From Gentiana macrophylla (Eukaryota > Streptophyta > Magnoliopsida > Gentianales > Gentianaceae), in the NCBI GenBank assembly GCA_026214975.1, contig CM047805.1:112277845-112341844 (forward strand): a DNA stretch of 64,000 nucleotides, written 5' to 3'. Below, in pieces: positions 21,853 through 33,430 of this stretch; the stretch's first letter is position 1, and each line of letters opens with the position of its first letter. The notes beneath the pieces are model-generated. The model worked only from the letters and a program-made list of their open reading frames with translations, ran no database searches and was not told the DNA's origin. The translations under genes were made by a program, and so were the position numbers.

Positions 21853-22590
21853 CTGGAAGTCTTTGTTAATGATCATACCAACTGTACAAACAACAGTGGC
21901 AAAAAAACACATAACCAGCTGAATTTCCAACACCAATGTATACGTAATCGCCTGCTTTGCCTTTAGATACATCATCTCAATCATCGGCAATATCAATCCA
22001 TACAAAGCGGCTGCCGCAAGTGTCAATATAAACCCTAATACATACGTCTTACTGCTCTCTCCTTGTGGTTTATCCCCACTTCCATTTAAAGCCAAAATCC
22101 CTGAACCAACTGTTAACAATACGATCGCGTTTATGGAATACGCCGTAAACTTCTGCTTAACGAGAAGGAAAGCGAAAAGGGCGGTGAAAGCGAGCTGTGT
22201 AGCGATAAGTAGAGCTGATGTTGATACAGGGAGTTTGGCTACGCCGTAGGCGTACAGGTAATCGTCGACTCCGGTGAGGATTCCGATGACGGACGTGGCG
22301 ATGAAGACCGGGTATTTCATTAGGATGAGTTTCGTAGTTGTGTTGGCTGCTGCCGGACCGTGGGCGGCGGCGGCTTTCCGGCGGCGATATAAATAGGATA
22401 TGAGTATTGGGATGAGAATAATTGGCCAACCACCGGTTTGAAGCCAGCTAGGAAACCATATTCTTTTGCCTCCTCGGACGAAATACAAACGCATGATTAT
22501 CGGACCACCGCAGTTGCCTATGGATAGAATTAGACAGTTTATCAATAGGATGATTCTTTTCCATGGATTTTTGGGTTTTGTATCCTCCAT
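21853..22590 (-). CDS. Purine permease (PUP family), exon 1 (residues 1-246)
   Basis: This exon encodes the N-terminal two thirds of a plant purine permease, a proton-coupled membrane carrier of the drug/metabolite transporter superfamily. The family moves adenine, cytokinins and some alkaloids or vitamins; the substrate of this member cannot be told from sequence. Visible hallmarks are [13 protein letters not shown] (residues 25-37), [10 protein letters not shown] (48-57), [20 protein letters not shown] (107-126), [20 protein letters not shown] (130-149) and TYTLVLEIQ (216-224). About seven membrane helices lie here. The start chosen is the ATG at 22590. An in-frame ATG at 22689 would add 33 low-complexity Lys/Gln residues unlike the family. 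The exon ends phase 0 at DFQ, donor GTTAAT. With exon 2 the protein is 360 residues, the usual length. The frame is clean throughout. Confidence 0.95.
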
Positions 22591-22723
22591 TTTTTTTTCG
22601 ATTGAGTTTGCTTCTTTTTTTTTTTTGTTGAGGAATTGAGTTTGCTGTTTTTCTTTTTTCTTGTTTTTTAAATTTTTTTTAAGGATCAAGTAATACTCTC
22701 ACTCAATATATACTTCAATGATT

Positions 22724-22735
22724 GGGATATATAGG
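22724..22735 (-). promoter_or_regulatory. Candidate TATA box of the purine permease gene
   Basis: On the minus strand CCTATATATCCC lies about 135 bases upstream of the chosen start codon, which would leave a 5' UTR of roughly 100 bases. Another A/T-rich word (AGTATATATTGAG) is about 20 bases nearer. The assignment is positional only. Confidence 0.35.
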
Positions 22736-24800
22736 ATAAATATCCTACACTACAACCAAGGATGCTGGAATGCGTGGCAATCATGAAGTCATCAAATGCG
22801 ACTCTCTCCTTATGCAATAAGAGTCAAATTTGAGGGTGCTTTATTTAATTCTAGTATTAGTATTACTCCTTCCGTTTTTATTAAACTGTCGTAGTTATCA
22901 AAACAAAAAAAAAAAAAATCTTTTTATCTATCGTAGTTACATTTTCAAATCATTATTTAGAGAAATTTATAATCAGTTTTAATTGTCAGAACTTTTTAAT
23001 CTTTGAAAAAATATAAATAATCTCAGACGTTGGATCATTTGTTTTAGTAGTCGTAGTAAATGTAATGCTGATAATAACACACCTAACAAATCATTTAACC
23101 TCCTACCCCGGGTCGGGTCAACGGGCGGGTCAGAACTTTCTTCTTCACCTAGTAATACTGCAAACAAGAAGAAAAAGAAAAAAAAACTTTTGACCAATGA
23201 TATCTTGCAATTCCAGAGATCGTTTTTATAACGTTTGTTGTGTTGGACTCCAAAACTCAAGAACTATTCAATGGAATAAATACAAATTGATTTTGAGCAA
23301 TTTCCGTGTCGGGTTCTCGAACAAACAATGGGCTTTGAACCAAATTCGTTGTCGTGGAATCACCAGAAACGAAATTAAAGCACATCAAATATACATGGAA
23401 GAACATGAATTTTGAAGAAAAAAAATGAGGGTACAATAATAAAAGGACGAAGAAATTATACAAAGTGTGGAAATTGGAAAAAAAAAAAAAAAAAAAAAAA
23501 AAACCTGGTAAAGAATCTATAGGACGAAAAAAAAATTTGTGATGCAAAAAAAAAAAAAAATTCTAACATGATTGCTGTGTGTTATGTTTTTGTTTTGTTT
23601 TTTTTTTTAAAAAAAAATATTTTATATAGTACACAATAATTAATAATCGTCAAATCAATCCAACGGTTGTCATTTATTTTAATGTTGATCTAAGCAGTAA
23701 ATCTGAGCCGTCAGGTTCTTTTCAGACCGATTTGGATTTGTAGTATTTCCTCATTATTTATTATATTCTTCTACATCTACGCTTATATATTAAGAGGTTT
23801 GAGATTGAAAACAATATTGCATTATTTATTTTCAAGAAGTGTATTGTCATTTTGATGTTAAATCAGAAAAAAAACCACTCTCCTTAATATGGTCTTTTTT
23901 AGCATCCGGGACCGTTATTTTAAATTAAGCGAATTCAAAATCCAAACAAACTCCTTACGAAAACACATTACAAGAATAAAGACACCTTCTGAAAAGAAAA
24001 GAAAAAAATAAGACGAAATATTTTAAGTAGTTAATCATCAATTAGAATAGCATTTAGAAGATCTCGTGATTTTAGATTATAAGAAAATATTTTTATCAAA
24101 ATGACATTTTTCAGGTGAAAGTGAAAATGATAGTGAATTATGCGTGTTGGTTTGTCTTTGAAAATCGATGTAATTCACTTTCAAATTCATTTAGTAAATT
24201 AAGCTTTCGACAAAAATCTTTTCTTGTATTAGATTTTCTTTTGACATCTTTCATATTCTGTACTTTAGGACCTTTATCCCTATTTTAAGTGCAAACGGAC
24301 CCACAACTTCTAATTCATTAAAGTATTTCTTTCAACTTATCTACACATATATTTTTTTTTTGATAGGGAATGGTTAATTGCAGCACAGTAGATTTATTCG
24401 GGATATAATGTTTTATGGAAATTTTAATTTAACAGACGTCGAAATCTGTTTTAAACCATTCAAAGTTGAATTTTATGTATATGATGTCAGTTTCTTTGTG
24501 GCGACCCAACAGTAAATTAATTGTAGTGTCATCAACAATGTCCTTTATTCGCATGTTCTTTATTTTAGAGGCTTAAACATTACCATTCTTCATATGACAA
24601 AATTTTATTATGTGAAATGTATCAGAATTCTATTCAAATAAAAAAGTGAATTGGTACAAAGAAGTGTGAAGTGTGAGATGTTGTTAATGTAGTGCAGATT
24701 ATATAGTTCATGCATTTTGAAATTTCCGAAAGATATTCTGTTACACACTTTATGTTTTGTATAAATCTGCGTTTTCGGTTAATTTGTTTTTAACGTTGGA
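22736..24800. other. Upstream intergenic region of the permease gene
   Basis: No gene is recognised. A Stowaway-like left end (TACTCCTTCCGTTTTTATTA) occurs at about 22862 without a matching right end. Long A runs occur at 23479-23503, 23526-23536 and 23548-23560. ORFs up to 96 codons here are low-complexity or Phe-rich shadows. Promoter elements of the permease are expected in the right-hand neighbourhood of 22735. Confidence 0.4.
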
Positions 24801-24805
24801 ATAGG

Positions 24806-24912
24806 AACCTACTTGAACCCCCATGAACCCTCCCTAAAGTACCCCAGAACCCACGAACCCCTGAATCCCTGAATGCAGAAGCCCGAACCCCTGAACCACA
24901 ACCTGAATTGTC
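24806..24912. repeat. Short imperfect repeat of GAACCCCTGAA words
   Basis: About nine copies of an 8-13-base word (GAACCCCTGAA, GAACCCACGAA, GAATCCCTGAA) follow each other. It is a small degenerate simple-sequence array. Confidence 0.65.
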
Positions 24913-24975
24913 AACAAAAGGTAGACCAAAAAGAATTGTTTTTCATATAGGAAAAGGTTGTAAAGGACTGCTATT

Positions 24976-25196
24976 AATCTAAAATGGGAAAAAAAAAAAA
25001 GACAAGAAAAAAAGATAGTGGTTGGAAAGGGCAAAAACGCGTCTGTTACTACATGTTACTACAAGTGTTGCTACATGTTACTTGTATTAACATGTAGTAA
25101 CACTTGTGGTAACATCTTGAATACATCTTGGCGTTTTGTCATTCACGAACCACTATCTTTTTTCTTGTCCTTTTTTTCTTCCATTTTGTATCTTAT
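24976..25196. mobile_element. Foldback (near-palindromic) MITE
   Basis: The left arm AAAATGGGAAAA...AAGATAGTGGTT...ACTACAAGTGTTGCTACATG is complementary to the right arm CATGTAGTAACACTTGTGGT...AACCACTATCTT...TTCCATTTT. The arms of about 100 bases meet at TTACTTGTATTAA near 25085. There is no coding capacity. The Copia remnant on its right starts within a few bases. Confidence 0.85.
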
Positions 25197-25347
25197 TTTG
25201 TTCTTCTGGCCCGCCACCCCCTTTTCATATCCATCTTTCACCATTGCATTTAATATTTATACACTCAAACTAGAGCCCTACTTTATACATAATGTCGAAA
25301 TGCCTCATCATACAAATAATATCAATAACACTAAAATTTCCATAATA
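25197..25347 (-). mobile_element. Possible 5' end of the 3' LTR of a Copia fragment
   Basis: On the minus strand the purine-rich ACATGAGGGGAG at about 25348-25360 is followed by TATTATGGAAATTTTAG, the position expected for polypurine tract then LTR. Only about 150 bases remain before the foldback MITE, and no second LTR is seen, so the LTR call is tentative. Confidence 0.45.
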
Positions 25348-25860
25348 CTCCCCTCATGTTGGACCGTGAAGATCATGAGCGCCAAACTTGCGTACAAAAA
25401 TTCAAATTCTTTGTTTCCCAAAGCTTTAGTGAAGATATCTACCAATTGGACTCGTGTAGGCATATAATTCGGTGCAATAAGCCCATCGGTAATAGCATCA
25501 CGAGCAAAGTGACAATCCGCCTCAATATGCCGTTCTCTCATGGAACACTGTATTCTGGGCAATATACAGAGCGGATTGACTATCATAATGAAGAGGGATA
25601 CCAGTCGGAATTTTTACCCTTAAATCACCAAAAAGTTCCGAAGCCACTTTAACTCACAGGTAATGGCAGCCATAGAGTGGTACTCCGCTTCGGCGGAGGA
25701 CCGGGACACCGTCTGCTGTTTCTTAGTCTTCCACGAGAACGGTGAAGTTCCAAGCAACACGAACCAACCACTTAAGGACCGACGAGTAACCGGGCAACTC
25801 GCCCAATCTGAATCACACAATCCTTCCAGGGACAAATGACTATCTGCACGTAAGAGAATA
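25348..25860 (-). pseudogene. Copia RNase H fragment (split by a solo LTR)
   Basis: 25620-25835 gives LCDSDWASCPVTRRSLSGW, KKQQTVSRSSAEAEYHSMAA and ELKWLRNF. After a frameshift, 25308-25586 gives CSMRERHIEADCHFARDA and VQLVDIFTKALG, the conserved end of Copia RNase H and pol. The upstream part of the same gene resumes at 27932 beyond the inserted element. The TRRS..G and VSRSSAEAEY form suggests an Ale/Ivana-type lineage rather than SIRE. It is dead through insertion and frameshift. Confidence 0.88.
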
Positions 25861-27931
25861 GTTGGAAGTAGCGCCCGAAAGACAATTTATGTAATTGTTT
25901 TTAGAATTAATAAATAACAGATTTATTCTCATCTTATTACTTGCTTCGTGCTTGTAAGTAATACACTACTGAAAACCCCAAGTCATATCATATGTAGCCA
26001 TATAACTTAGTGTGTGTCACACATGAGGATTATGTTTATGGTGATACACTTGAACTATTAGTCCGTGGTGAACTTAATCAAAGTATGAGGTCTATTGATT
26101 AAACCACCATTAATGCGCTCAGAACACTTTATGATGTGACCGTCTTATCCGGGCCGTCGACATTGGTTGTCTAAGTGGGGCATTTATTTATGATGAGAGT
26201 CATATAGGACTGGACCGATTTAATCTGTGTTTCTCGTATAATTCCATGATTGAGAAATCTTATTAAATCACAAGATGATCATATATGGATTAACCTTAAC
26301 CCAGAAGTGATTGCATACTCCTACTGGTTTCAGGATAGGGTTTGATGTGTTCGTTAAGGATCGCTAAGAGACGCGGTCCGAATCACTTTCACGTTGGCAC
26401 TATTTCGGAATGAGTAAGAAGTGTGTCTCATGAGATATGGAATCCATTCCTTCCTCGCGGGAAGTAGAAAGACAATCCCTTATTTGTTAATCCTAGAAGC
26501 GATCGATCCGCGGAGTTCGTATTGGTTATTAACTAATTGATCACTAGTGGGTTAATGGTAAATAAGGATGAGATGTATTGAAGAAGGTTTACGGAAATAA
26601 TCCCGCTTCATTACGGATAGTCTATGGAGGGTTAGTTTATATGTAGTGATTATATCAATGGACACTTATCGACTCGACTCGACGTTTTGAGAATAAGTTA
26701 TATCTATAATCGATAGAGTTCAGTTTCGGATTTATGGTGGCGTAATTCCGGAATTAATAAGTTAAGTAGAAATATTATGTTCGATGAATATTTTATTTAA
26801 TTTATTGTAGCTACTAGTTATAGGTCCATGGTCCCCGGGTTGGCTCCTAACACGCGAGTGTTTTCTCGTTTTGTGGAACCTCGAGAATAAATTAAATAGT
26901 TGGTCTATTTAATGAATATGCAAATATTATTTATTTGGTAAATAATATGTAATATAGAAAAGACATTTTCTATTATCCCAAATGGCATCAAAAATGGCGC
27001 CACATTATTTTGGTTTTAGGAAAAGTAATTTTCTCCTAATTAATTATAATGTGGATAATATAATTATTTATGTGTTAAATAATTATAAATAAGAAATTAG
27101 TTTTCTTATTGGATAAATAGGAAATTTGTTTTCCTATTGCATAAAGGTTTTATTTTCCTAAAAGGAAAAGATAAATTTGTGTGTAAAAGATAAAGCTCTC
27201 AAATTATTAGTTATTTTAGCATTAAAAAAGAGAGTTTCTTATAGACACAAAATAGGCCTAGAATATCACGCCATTTTAGATCAAAAGTGGTGCCATTATG
27301 ATGTCAGAAAATTAGAAAAAGATTTTTTTCTAGACTATGTCACATGTGTAATTAATTAATTATCTATTTATTAGATAATTAATGGAAAAATTAAGAGATT
27401 GATTTTTTGGGAATTATCTCTTATTTTTATGGCAAGAATATATTTTTCTTATGAGAATAGATAATTGTGGTGTGAAAATGATAACTCTCTTGACTAGTTA
27501 TTTTCCTATATAAAGAGAGTTCCTCCTAGCACAATACACATATAAAATTGCGCCACTTATCAAATAAAAGGAAGAAGAATTAGTTTCTTGTCTTAGTTGT
27601 TAAGAGAAGAAAAACCTAGGGTTTTTCTTGTGCATATTCGAGGAGGTTCTACGGCGAGGATCGACGTCCACCAGTCGTCGCTAGGAGATACAATCTGGAA
27701 GACTACGCATCTTCCTTGGTCGAGTATTTATTCCTTTCCGTTGAGGTAAATATTTAGCCTTCTCATAGTTAGATTAATTGTTTATGCGAATCGAGTCGTG
27801 GTAAAATCGCATGTGAATTTATTCGTAGCTTCCACTGTGCTAGATCGAGTGTCTCAATCAGTGCTGAGAATCAGATCTGACGATCCAATTATGGATCGGA
27901 TCCGGATTCGGGTTTCTGTATATATCAAGCA
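25861..27931 (+). mobile_element. Inserted long non-coding element, probably a solo Copia LTR
   Basis: The insert interrupts a Copia RT/RNase H gene. It is bounded by AGAATA at 25855-25860 and 27932-27937, which is host sequence duplicated on insertion. It begins near TGGAAGTAGCGCCCGAAAGAC and ends ATATATCAAGCA, contains no coding sequence, and has a plus-strand TATA-like TTCCTATATAAAGAGAG at about 27503-27519. The layout (A/T-rich U3, TATA, then a G/C-richer R/U5 part) is that of a large Copia LTR read rightward. It resembles in design, not in detail, the LTR at 46304-49820. The exact terminal dinucleotides are uncertain by two bases. Confidence 0.65.
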
Positions 27932-29099
27932 AGAATACCTGTCATGGATTTTTTCAAGTACCGAACTACCGGCAACTCAGATTCCCAATGTTCAACACAT
28001 GGTTCCTACATAAAGCTGGGACAATATATATATGGCCGAGTCGCCAAATCGGGACGTGTAACTCCAAGGTAAATAAGTCTTCCAACTAAACGTCTGTATT
28101 TTCCAGGATCATCCAACATGTCACCTTCTGCAATCCTTAAACGGTGATTTTGTTCCATCAGAAACTCGGCAAGTCACGCCTCTAATAACCATGTTTACTG
28201 CGATAATGTCTAACACATACTTCTTTTGGCCAAGTGGATACCACGTGAGTTGTGGAGCGACTTCAATCCAAGAAAATATTTCAAACGGCCTAAGTCTTTC
28301 ATTCTAAAACAACTTTCTAAATAGGTTTTGAAGATCTGCAAAAGCTGTTGAATCATTCAGCCAAGTATCATACCTCACCTCGAACAAGTGTAAATAACGA
28401 GTAGTCCAAGTATGGTAGACGGAACCCATACTCCTTTAAAGCAGACGCCAGCTTGGCAAACCAGCAATGCGGTGCCTGTTTCAACCTATAGAGGGACTTC
28501 CTCATGCGACATACCAAGTTTGATCAGTTGTGTTCAATCCCCGGAGGTATCTTCATATAAATTTCTTCATCAAGATCACCGTGCGAAAATGCATTGTACA
28601 CATCCATCTTATGGATCTCCCATTTCTTAATTGCTGCAACTGCAAGAAAAGCTCAAACTGTTACCATTTTTGCCACCGGTGTGAAGGCCTCGTTATAGTC
28701 TATCCCTTCCACCCGGTGGTTTCAAAATGCGACCAGCCTTGCTTTTAATCATTGAAGATTGCCCAGCTCATCGCATTTTTTTGTGTATACTCATTTGCTC
28801 CCAAGGGCCTTCTTTCCAGGAGGTTATTCCTGTAATACCCATGTGCTTTGTTTCTCCAAGGCACGTATTTCTTCTGCCATAGCTTTCCTCCACCCCTCAT
28901 GTTTTACTGCCTCTTTAAAAGATCGGGTGGATTTCCTGTAGTCACACTTGCTAGATTTCTCCTGAGGGCGTCAGAAAAATGAGAATAATTCCCAAAATGC
29001 GTAAGAGGATATAAACTACGAAGAGGTCGATGGGTGGAGGAATGTGCCGAAGGACTTTTCTTATCCTTTGTTGTGTGTGTCACAAACTCTCAATTCATA
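27932..29099 (-). pseudogene. Copia reverse transcriptase fragment (upstream half of the split pol)
   Basis: Reading right to left across frames: NPPDLLKEAVKHEGWRKAM and EEIRALE (about 28860-28940), then [20 protein letters not shown] (about 28560-28620), CRMRKSL-RLKQAP, and LVGRLIYLGVTRPDLA (about 28030-28090) followed by VVRYL at the junction with the inserted LTR. This is the RT and connection region of the same Copia whose RNase H end is at 25348-25860. Frameshifts and stops are frequent. The right end at about 29100 abuts the SIRE-like element. Confidence 0.85.
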
Positions 29100-29760
29100 T
29101 CTTCTTATTGAATCCATTATTGATTAAGAATTGTGATAAGGTTTCATATGAGGCTCTGGGTGCTGTTTGAGTCCATAAAGAGCCTTCTTGAGCTTGTATA
29201 CTTTATCTTCTTTTCCTTTGAGTTGAAAACCAGGAGTTTGTTCCACATATACTTCTTCTTCCAAAAGTCTATTCAGAAATACACTATTCACATCCATTTG
29301 ATAGACTTTGAAGTCTTTGTGTGTAAACAAAGGCTAGAAAGAGTCTGATTGCTTCCAATCTTGCTCTTTTGGTGCAAATGTCTCATCATAATCTATTCAT
29401 ACGCTTGAGAGTAACCTTTTGCAACAAGCCTTGCTTTATTTCTCACAACTGTTCCTTGCTCATCCATCTTGTTTCTGAATACCCATTTTGTTCCAATGAT
29501 GTTGGCTGTGTCTGGTCTGTCAACAAGTTCCCAGACTTCATTTCTTTCAAATTCATTTAGTTCCTCTTTCATGGCTATAATACAGTCTGCATCTTGAATT
29601 GCATCATCTATTGTCTTGAGTTCCACTTGTGATAGAAAACATGTTAGCATATGCTCCAGTTGTCTTCTGGTTCTAACTCCTGTGTGAATGTCTCTAATGA
29701 CTTGATCTTCAGGATGATCTCTTAGCCAATTGAGGTCGAGGTTGAATTTGTTCTTCACTT
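29100..29760 (-). pseudogene. SIRE-like Copia: N-terminal reverse transcriptase
   Basis: 29393-29758 gives ELNEFERNEVWELVDRP and GTKWVFRNKMDEQGTV, then RNKARLVAKGYSQ. After a frame change 29124-29330 gives VYQMDVNSVFLNRLLEEEVY and YKLKKALYGLKQ. A further frame shift continues as PRA-YETLSQFLINNGF to about 29105. The catalytic YxDD region is not present, because the gene is truncated. Confidence 0.88.
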
Positions 29761-29984
29761 GGTGCTTCTACACCCAGGTTGTGCATGAGCTTCAAGTTAC
29801 GGTGCTTCTTTACATTGTATTGACTTGTGGCTCATCTTGATTTCCAAAATTGTGATTGAGAATGGTATTTGAATGCGGTTGTATTCATATAGACTTCCCT
29901 TTGTCTTTGCTTCTTCTTCTTGATCTTGAGGACTTTCACCATTTGTGTTTGGTTCATCAAAGACTACATGTATTGATTCTTCAA

Positions 29985-30760
29985 TCACCAATATTCTTTT
30001 GTTGAGTACTCTGAATGCTTTGCTGGTGTCTGAGTATCACATAAAGATTGCTTCATCGACTTTTTCATCAAATGTGTATGGCGATTCTTGTTCAAAACAA
30101 AAAATTTAGATCCAAACATATGCAAATGTGAAATGTTATGTTTTCTTCCATTCCATATTTCATATAGAGTTGTTCCATGATGTTTGTTGATGATTGATCT
30201 GTTTTGTATATAGCATGCCGTGTTTGCTACTTCAGCCCAAAACCTCTTTGGTAGGCATGCTTCTGCAATAATTGTTCTGACTGCTTCTTTGAGAGTTCTG
30301 TTTCTTCTTTCTGCTACACCATTTTGTTGTGGAGTTCCTACTGCGGATAATTGATGTAGTACTCCATTTTCTTCACAATAGGTTCTGATGACTTCATTTA
30401 GAAATTCTGCGCCTCTATCTGATCTGATCTTGATGATCTTTAGTTCTTTCTCATTTTGAATCCTTCTTAGCAAATCTGGCAACTTCTTGAGTGTCTCTTT
30501 CTTCTTGTTCATGAATATGGTCCAGGTGTACATGGAGAAATCATCAACCACTACTAGAATGTATTTCATACCACTTACACATCTGGTGTGACTGGTCCAA
30601 AAAGGTGCATATGTAGAAGATGTAGAATTCTTGTTGTTGATTGATAGGGCTTTGACTTGAAGGAGCTTTTGATTTGCTTTCCTTTCTGGCATGCATCACA
30701 TAGGCTTTCTTTCTTGAATGTGATCTCTGGCGGGCCTTCAACTAACTTGTTCTTTGATAA
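29985..30760 (-). pseudogene. SIRE-like Copia: integrase core (first catalytic Asp lost)
   Basis: A long open stretch (29985-30692) carries YILVVVDDFSMYTWTIF, KIRSDRGAEFLNEV (second catalytic Asp intact), and TPQQNGVAERRNRTLKEAV (catalytic Glu intact), then PKRFWAEVANTACYIQNR. The first catalytic position reads HMHLFGP in a neighbouring frame, where Copia has an Asp before LFGP, so Asp is His here. A frameshift separates this from the rest of the core. Among the broken pol genes in the window this is one of the longest uninterrupted pieces. Confidence 0.9.
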
Positions 30761-31009
30761 TGTGTTGATGGTCTTGAAATTTAGGTGATTTAATCTTTAT
30801 GCCAAATCCAATTTGGTTGATTGTTTATTTTTACAAACAAACATGTTTTACGCCTTATTTGTTCTCCAATCCACCACATACATGTTATCTTCTCTTCTTC
30901 ATGCAGAACCCTTTGTGTTGGTTTGTTGTGAATCACCTTGCATCCTTCCTTGTTAAAGTGTACATTGTAGCCTTTGTCACAGAATTGGTGATGCTTAGCA
31001 GTTGAAGTT

Positions 31010-31206
31010 TAGTCCTTAACATATGCCACATTTTGAATTTTCAAATTGTTCTTGAGCATTGTGCCTTCCCCCTTAATTTTGCCAGAGTTTTCTTTGCCTC
31101 CAAAGGTGACTTTAGGTCCATCTAAAGCTTTAAAGTCAGTGAGCCATCCCTTGTTTCCTGTCATGTGTCTGGAACATCCACTGTCTATGTACCAGACATC
31201 CTACAA
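31010..31206 (-). pseudogene. SIRE-like Copia: protease region
   Basis: Reads DVWYIDSGCSRHMTGNKGWL (Asp-Ser-Gly active site intact), then DGPKVTFGGKENSGKIKGEG and LKIQNVAYVKD, followed by an in-frame stop. This aspartic protease cuts the Gag-Pol polyprotein in the virus-like particle. Confidence 0.85.
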
Positions 31207-31629
31207 AACAAATTAATATTGTTTAGGTACCCAACACTATTTGGGTCCATACACATTACTTGATCATGCCTCCTACTCTAATGTGTATCCAAAGGATCTT
31301 CTTTTGGATAGTTGAAATCATCAACTACATATGTATAAGGCATGGCGAGAATACCTTCAATGTTTCAACTAGAAGTATTACGATACTTTTCTCTATTTTT
31401 GGTGCATTTTCATCCTTTTTACTTTCCAATATGCAATGGGAAACCTGTGTTCATGTTGCTTCATATGTCTAGGAATATGCCTAGGTTGGCTTTTCTTAAA
31501 CACATGATGCATGGCATGAAATGGTTTCTTCTTGTATTTTGAAGGTGCCACATTCAATCATTCTCACGAAGGATAAAGTCTTCATTTACCTTTCGAGAAA
31601 GTTTGATTTTGGTTATTTGGATTGATGGT

Positions 31630-33222
31630 TTAGTCTACTATTTCACTGCTGCCTTTGGTTTTGACTTCACCGGCCTTTGGATGAGTGGTTGAAGCTATGG
31701 ACTGTCCTTTTCTGAACTTTGGTCCATTGTCGGTCCTAGATTCAGAATTGTGTTGTCCATTGTTTCTATTCTCATCCTGACTATTGTAGCCAAGACCAGA
31801 TCTGGATCCAAACCTTTTGAGGGTTTGTAAGGTGGTGCATTTAAAGTGCGGTGGTGGTCTTAAGCTGGTAGGGGATTTTCTCAAGTGAGTCATCAACACC
31901 GGATGTATGATCATCTCTTTGCTTGTTGATCATTTGAGTGAGTCTCCTTACTAGTTAGTTCGACTTTTGCTTTATCAGTTCTTTCTTTAGTCTTTTATTT
32001 TCCTTTCTTAGATTCTCACACTCTGCTCGAATTTCTCTGTTCAACTCAATTTGTTCAAATTTATTCATGAAATTTTGGATTAGGTTTCTTGAGTCTAAGG
32101 GAGAATAGAAGATTATGCGATGTTAAATGTGGATGCCTTTGGATGATGAGCATGAACAAGATATTACCTCGGTTTCATTTGACTCTTTAGCCATAAGACA
32201 TAGATAGGCTTTTTCATTATGCATCTTTGTCATCCTCATCATCAGAATCATTTTTAGACGATTCTTCATTCTTTTCACTGCAAGATTCATCTTTGAGTGC
32301 CTTCTTGCTTTTTCTCTTTTCAGTTGTCTTGTACTTCTTGTTATCCTCAAGTTTGTCTTTTTCTTCAGGGCAATCAGCCTTGAAGTGCCCTTTCTTATTA
32401 CAGTTGAAGCATCTGTATTCATCATCTTTTCTCTTGGTGTCTTTGCTTGTGCTTGACTTTTTGTTTGATGATGATCCTCCTTTGAATATCTTTTTTTTGG
32501 TAAACCTGTCAAAACATTTTTTTAATAAAGCTACATGTTCCTTCAGCTCCTGTGTCTCTTTACTGTTTGCATCAGCTGTTTGACTTTGTTGGGGTGCAAC
32601 CAGTGCGCTGGCCTTATGTGCCTCTGCTGGTACAATGTCTTCGCCGTTCAACTCAAATTCATGAGCCTTTAGTTGAGACATCAGAGTCAGGGTGTCAGTG
32701 TTTGCAAGATTTGTTGTCACTTTGATTACTGATGTGATGATCTTCCATCTTTCAGGTAAGCCTCTTAAGATCTTCAAGCACACTTCTTTACGAGGATATG
32801 TGTGTCCAGGCTATTGCGATTCAGCGATGATGCTTGAGAATCATTGTCCATTTGATCAATGGATTCACTGACCTTCATTTTGAAGTTCTCAAATTTACTG
32901 TTTTGCAGCAGATAACTTGTTTTTCTTTAAGCTTGCTTGAGATCCTTCATTTATCAGTGCCAGCTTGTCCCATATCTCCTTTGCTGTTTTGCAATCTTTG
33001 GTTCTCATGAACATGTTGCTATCCAGGGTCTTCAAAATCATATCTTTTGCAAAAAAAGTCTAGATTTGATCTTCTCATGTCATCCTTGGTCCAATCTTTC
33101 TTGGGTTTGTCCACTTCTTTTCCTTGATCTGCTCCTGTGGCTACCACAGTCATGATCATGATTGGGCCATCATTAAATACATCCAAGCATCTCTTGTGAG
33201 TTCTTTGCAAGATGAATAACAT
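31630..33222 (-). pseudogene. SIRE-like Copia: gag region
   Basis: 32217-32783 holds the capsid-like stretch CLKILRGLPERWKIITSVIK, LANTDTLTLMSQLKAHEFEL and a zinc knuckle CFNCNKKGHFKADCP (CX2CX4HX4C complete), followed by a Lys/Glu/Ser-rich tail. Between 32080 and 31965 a coiled-coil-like region is read in other frames. 31630-31914 continues the gag/protease linker. N-terminal parts near 33000-33222 are frameshifted. Gag packages the element RNA. Confidence 0.85.
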
Positions 33223-33418
33223 TCATATTTTATATTCATCAAAATTATTAACATTGAAAACAGGTACTTTTGACATAAAGTTTGAGGAATCCATAAGTAA
33301 AAATAAGAGATATATATGTATATGTGTAGAAAGCACAAATTTGAAAACTACTTTGAAAATATGTGATCTCCTTGTAACCAGAAATTAGATCTGAACAGGT
33401 TCTGATACTAGGAACCTT

Positions 33419-33430
33419 GCTCTGCTACCA
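33419..33430 (-). promoter_or_regulatory. Primer-binding site of the SIRE-like Copia
   Basis: On the minus strand TGGTAGCAGAGC lies two bases after the LTR end ...GGGACCAACA. It is one base off the usual initiator-Met complement TGGTATCAGAGC. Confidence 0.8.

Noticed and set aside
22157..22429. 90-codon minus-strand ORF within exon 1
   Set aside because: It is a frame-shifted shadow of the permease coding sequence, with Arg/Pro/Ser-rich composition from G/C-rich codons.
21757..22689. Single-exon 310-residue permease with the start at 22689
   Set aside because: The last 32 codons read through the splice donor into intron, and the first 33 codons are low-complexity sequence upstream of the family-typical start.
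23479..23560. Poly(A) tails of processed pseudogenes upstream of the permease
   Set aside because: Several A runs are present but no coding remnant precedes them and no target duplications are visible.
32227..32583. 118-codon Ser/Leu-rich plus-strand ORF
   Set aside because: Antisense shadow of the SIRE-like gag Lys/Glu/Asp-rich tail.
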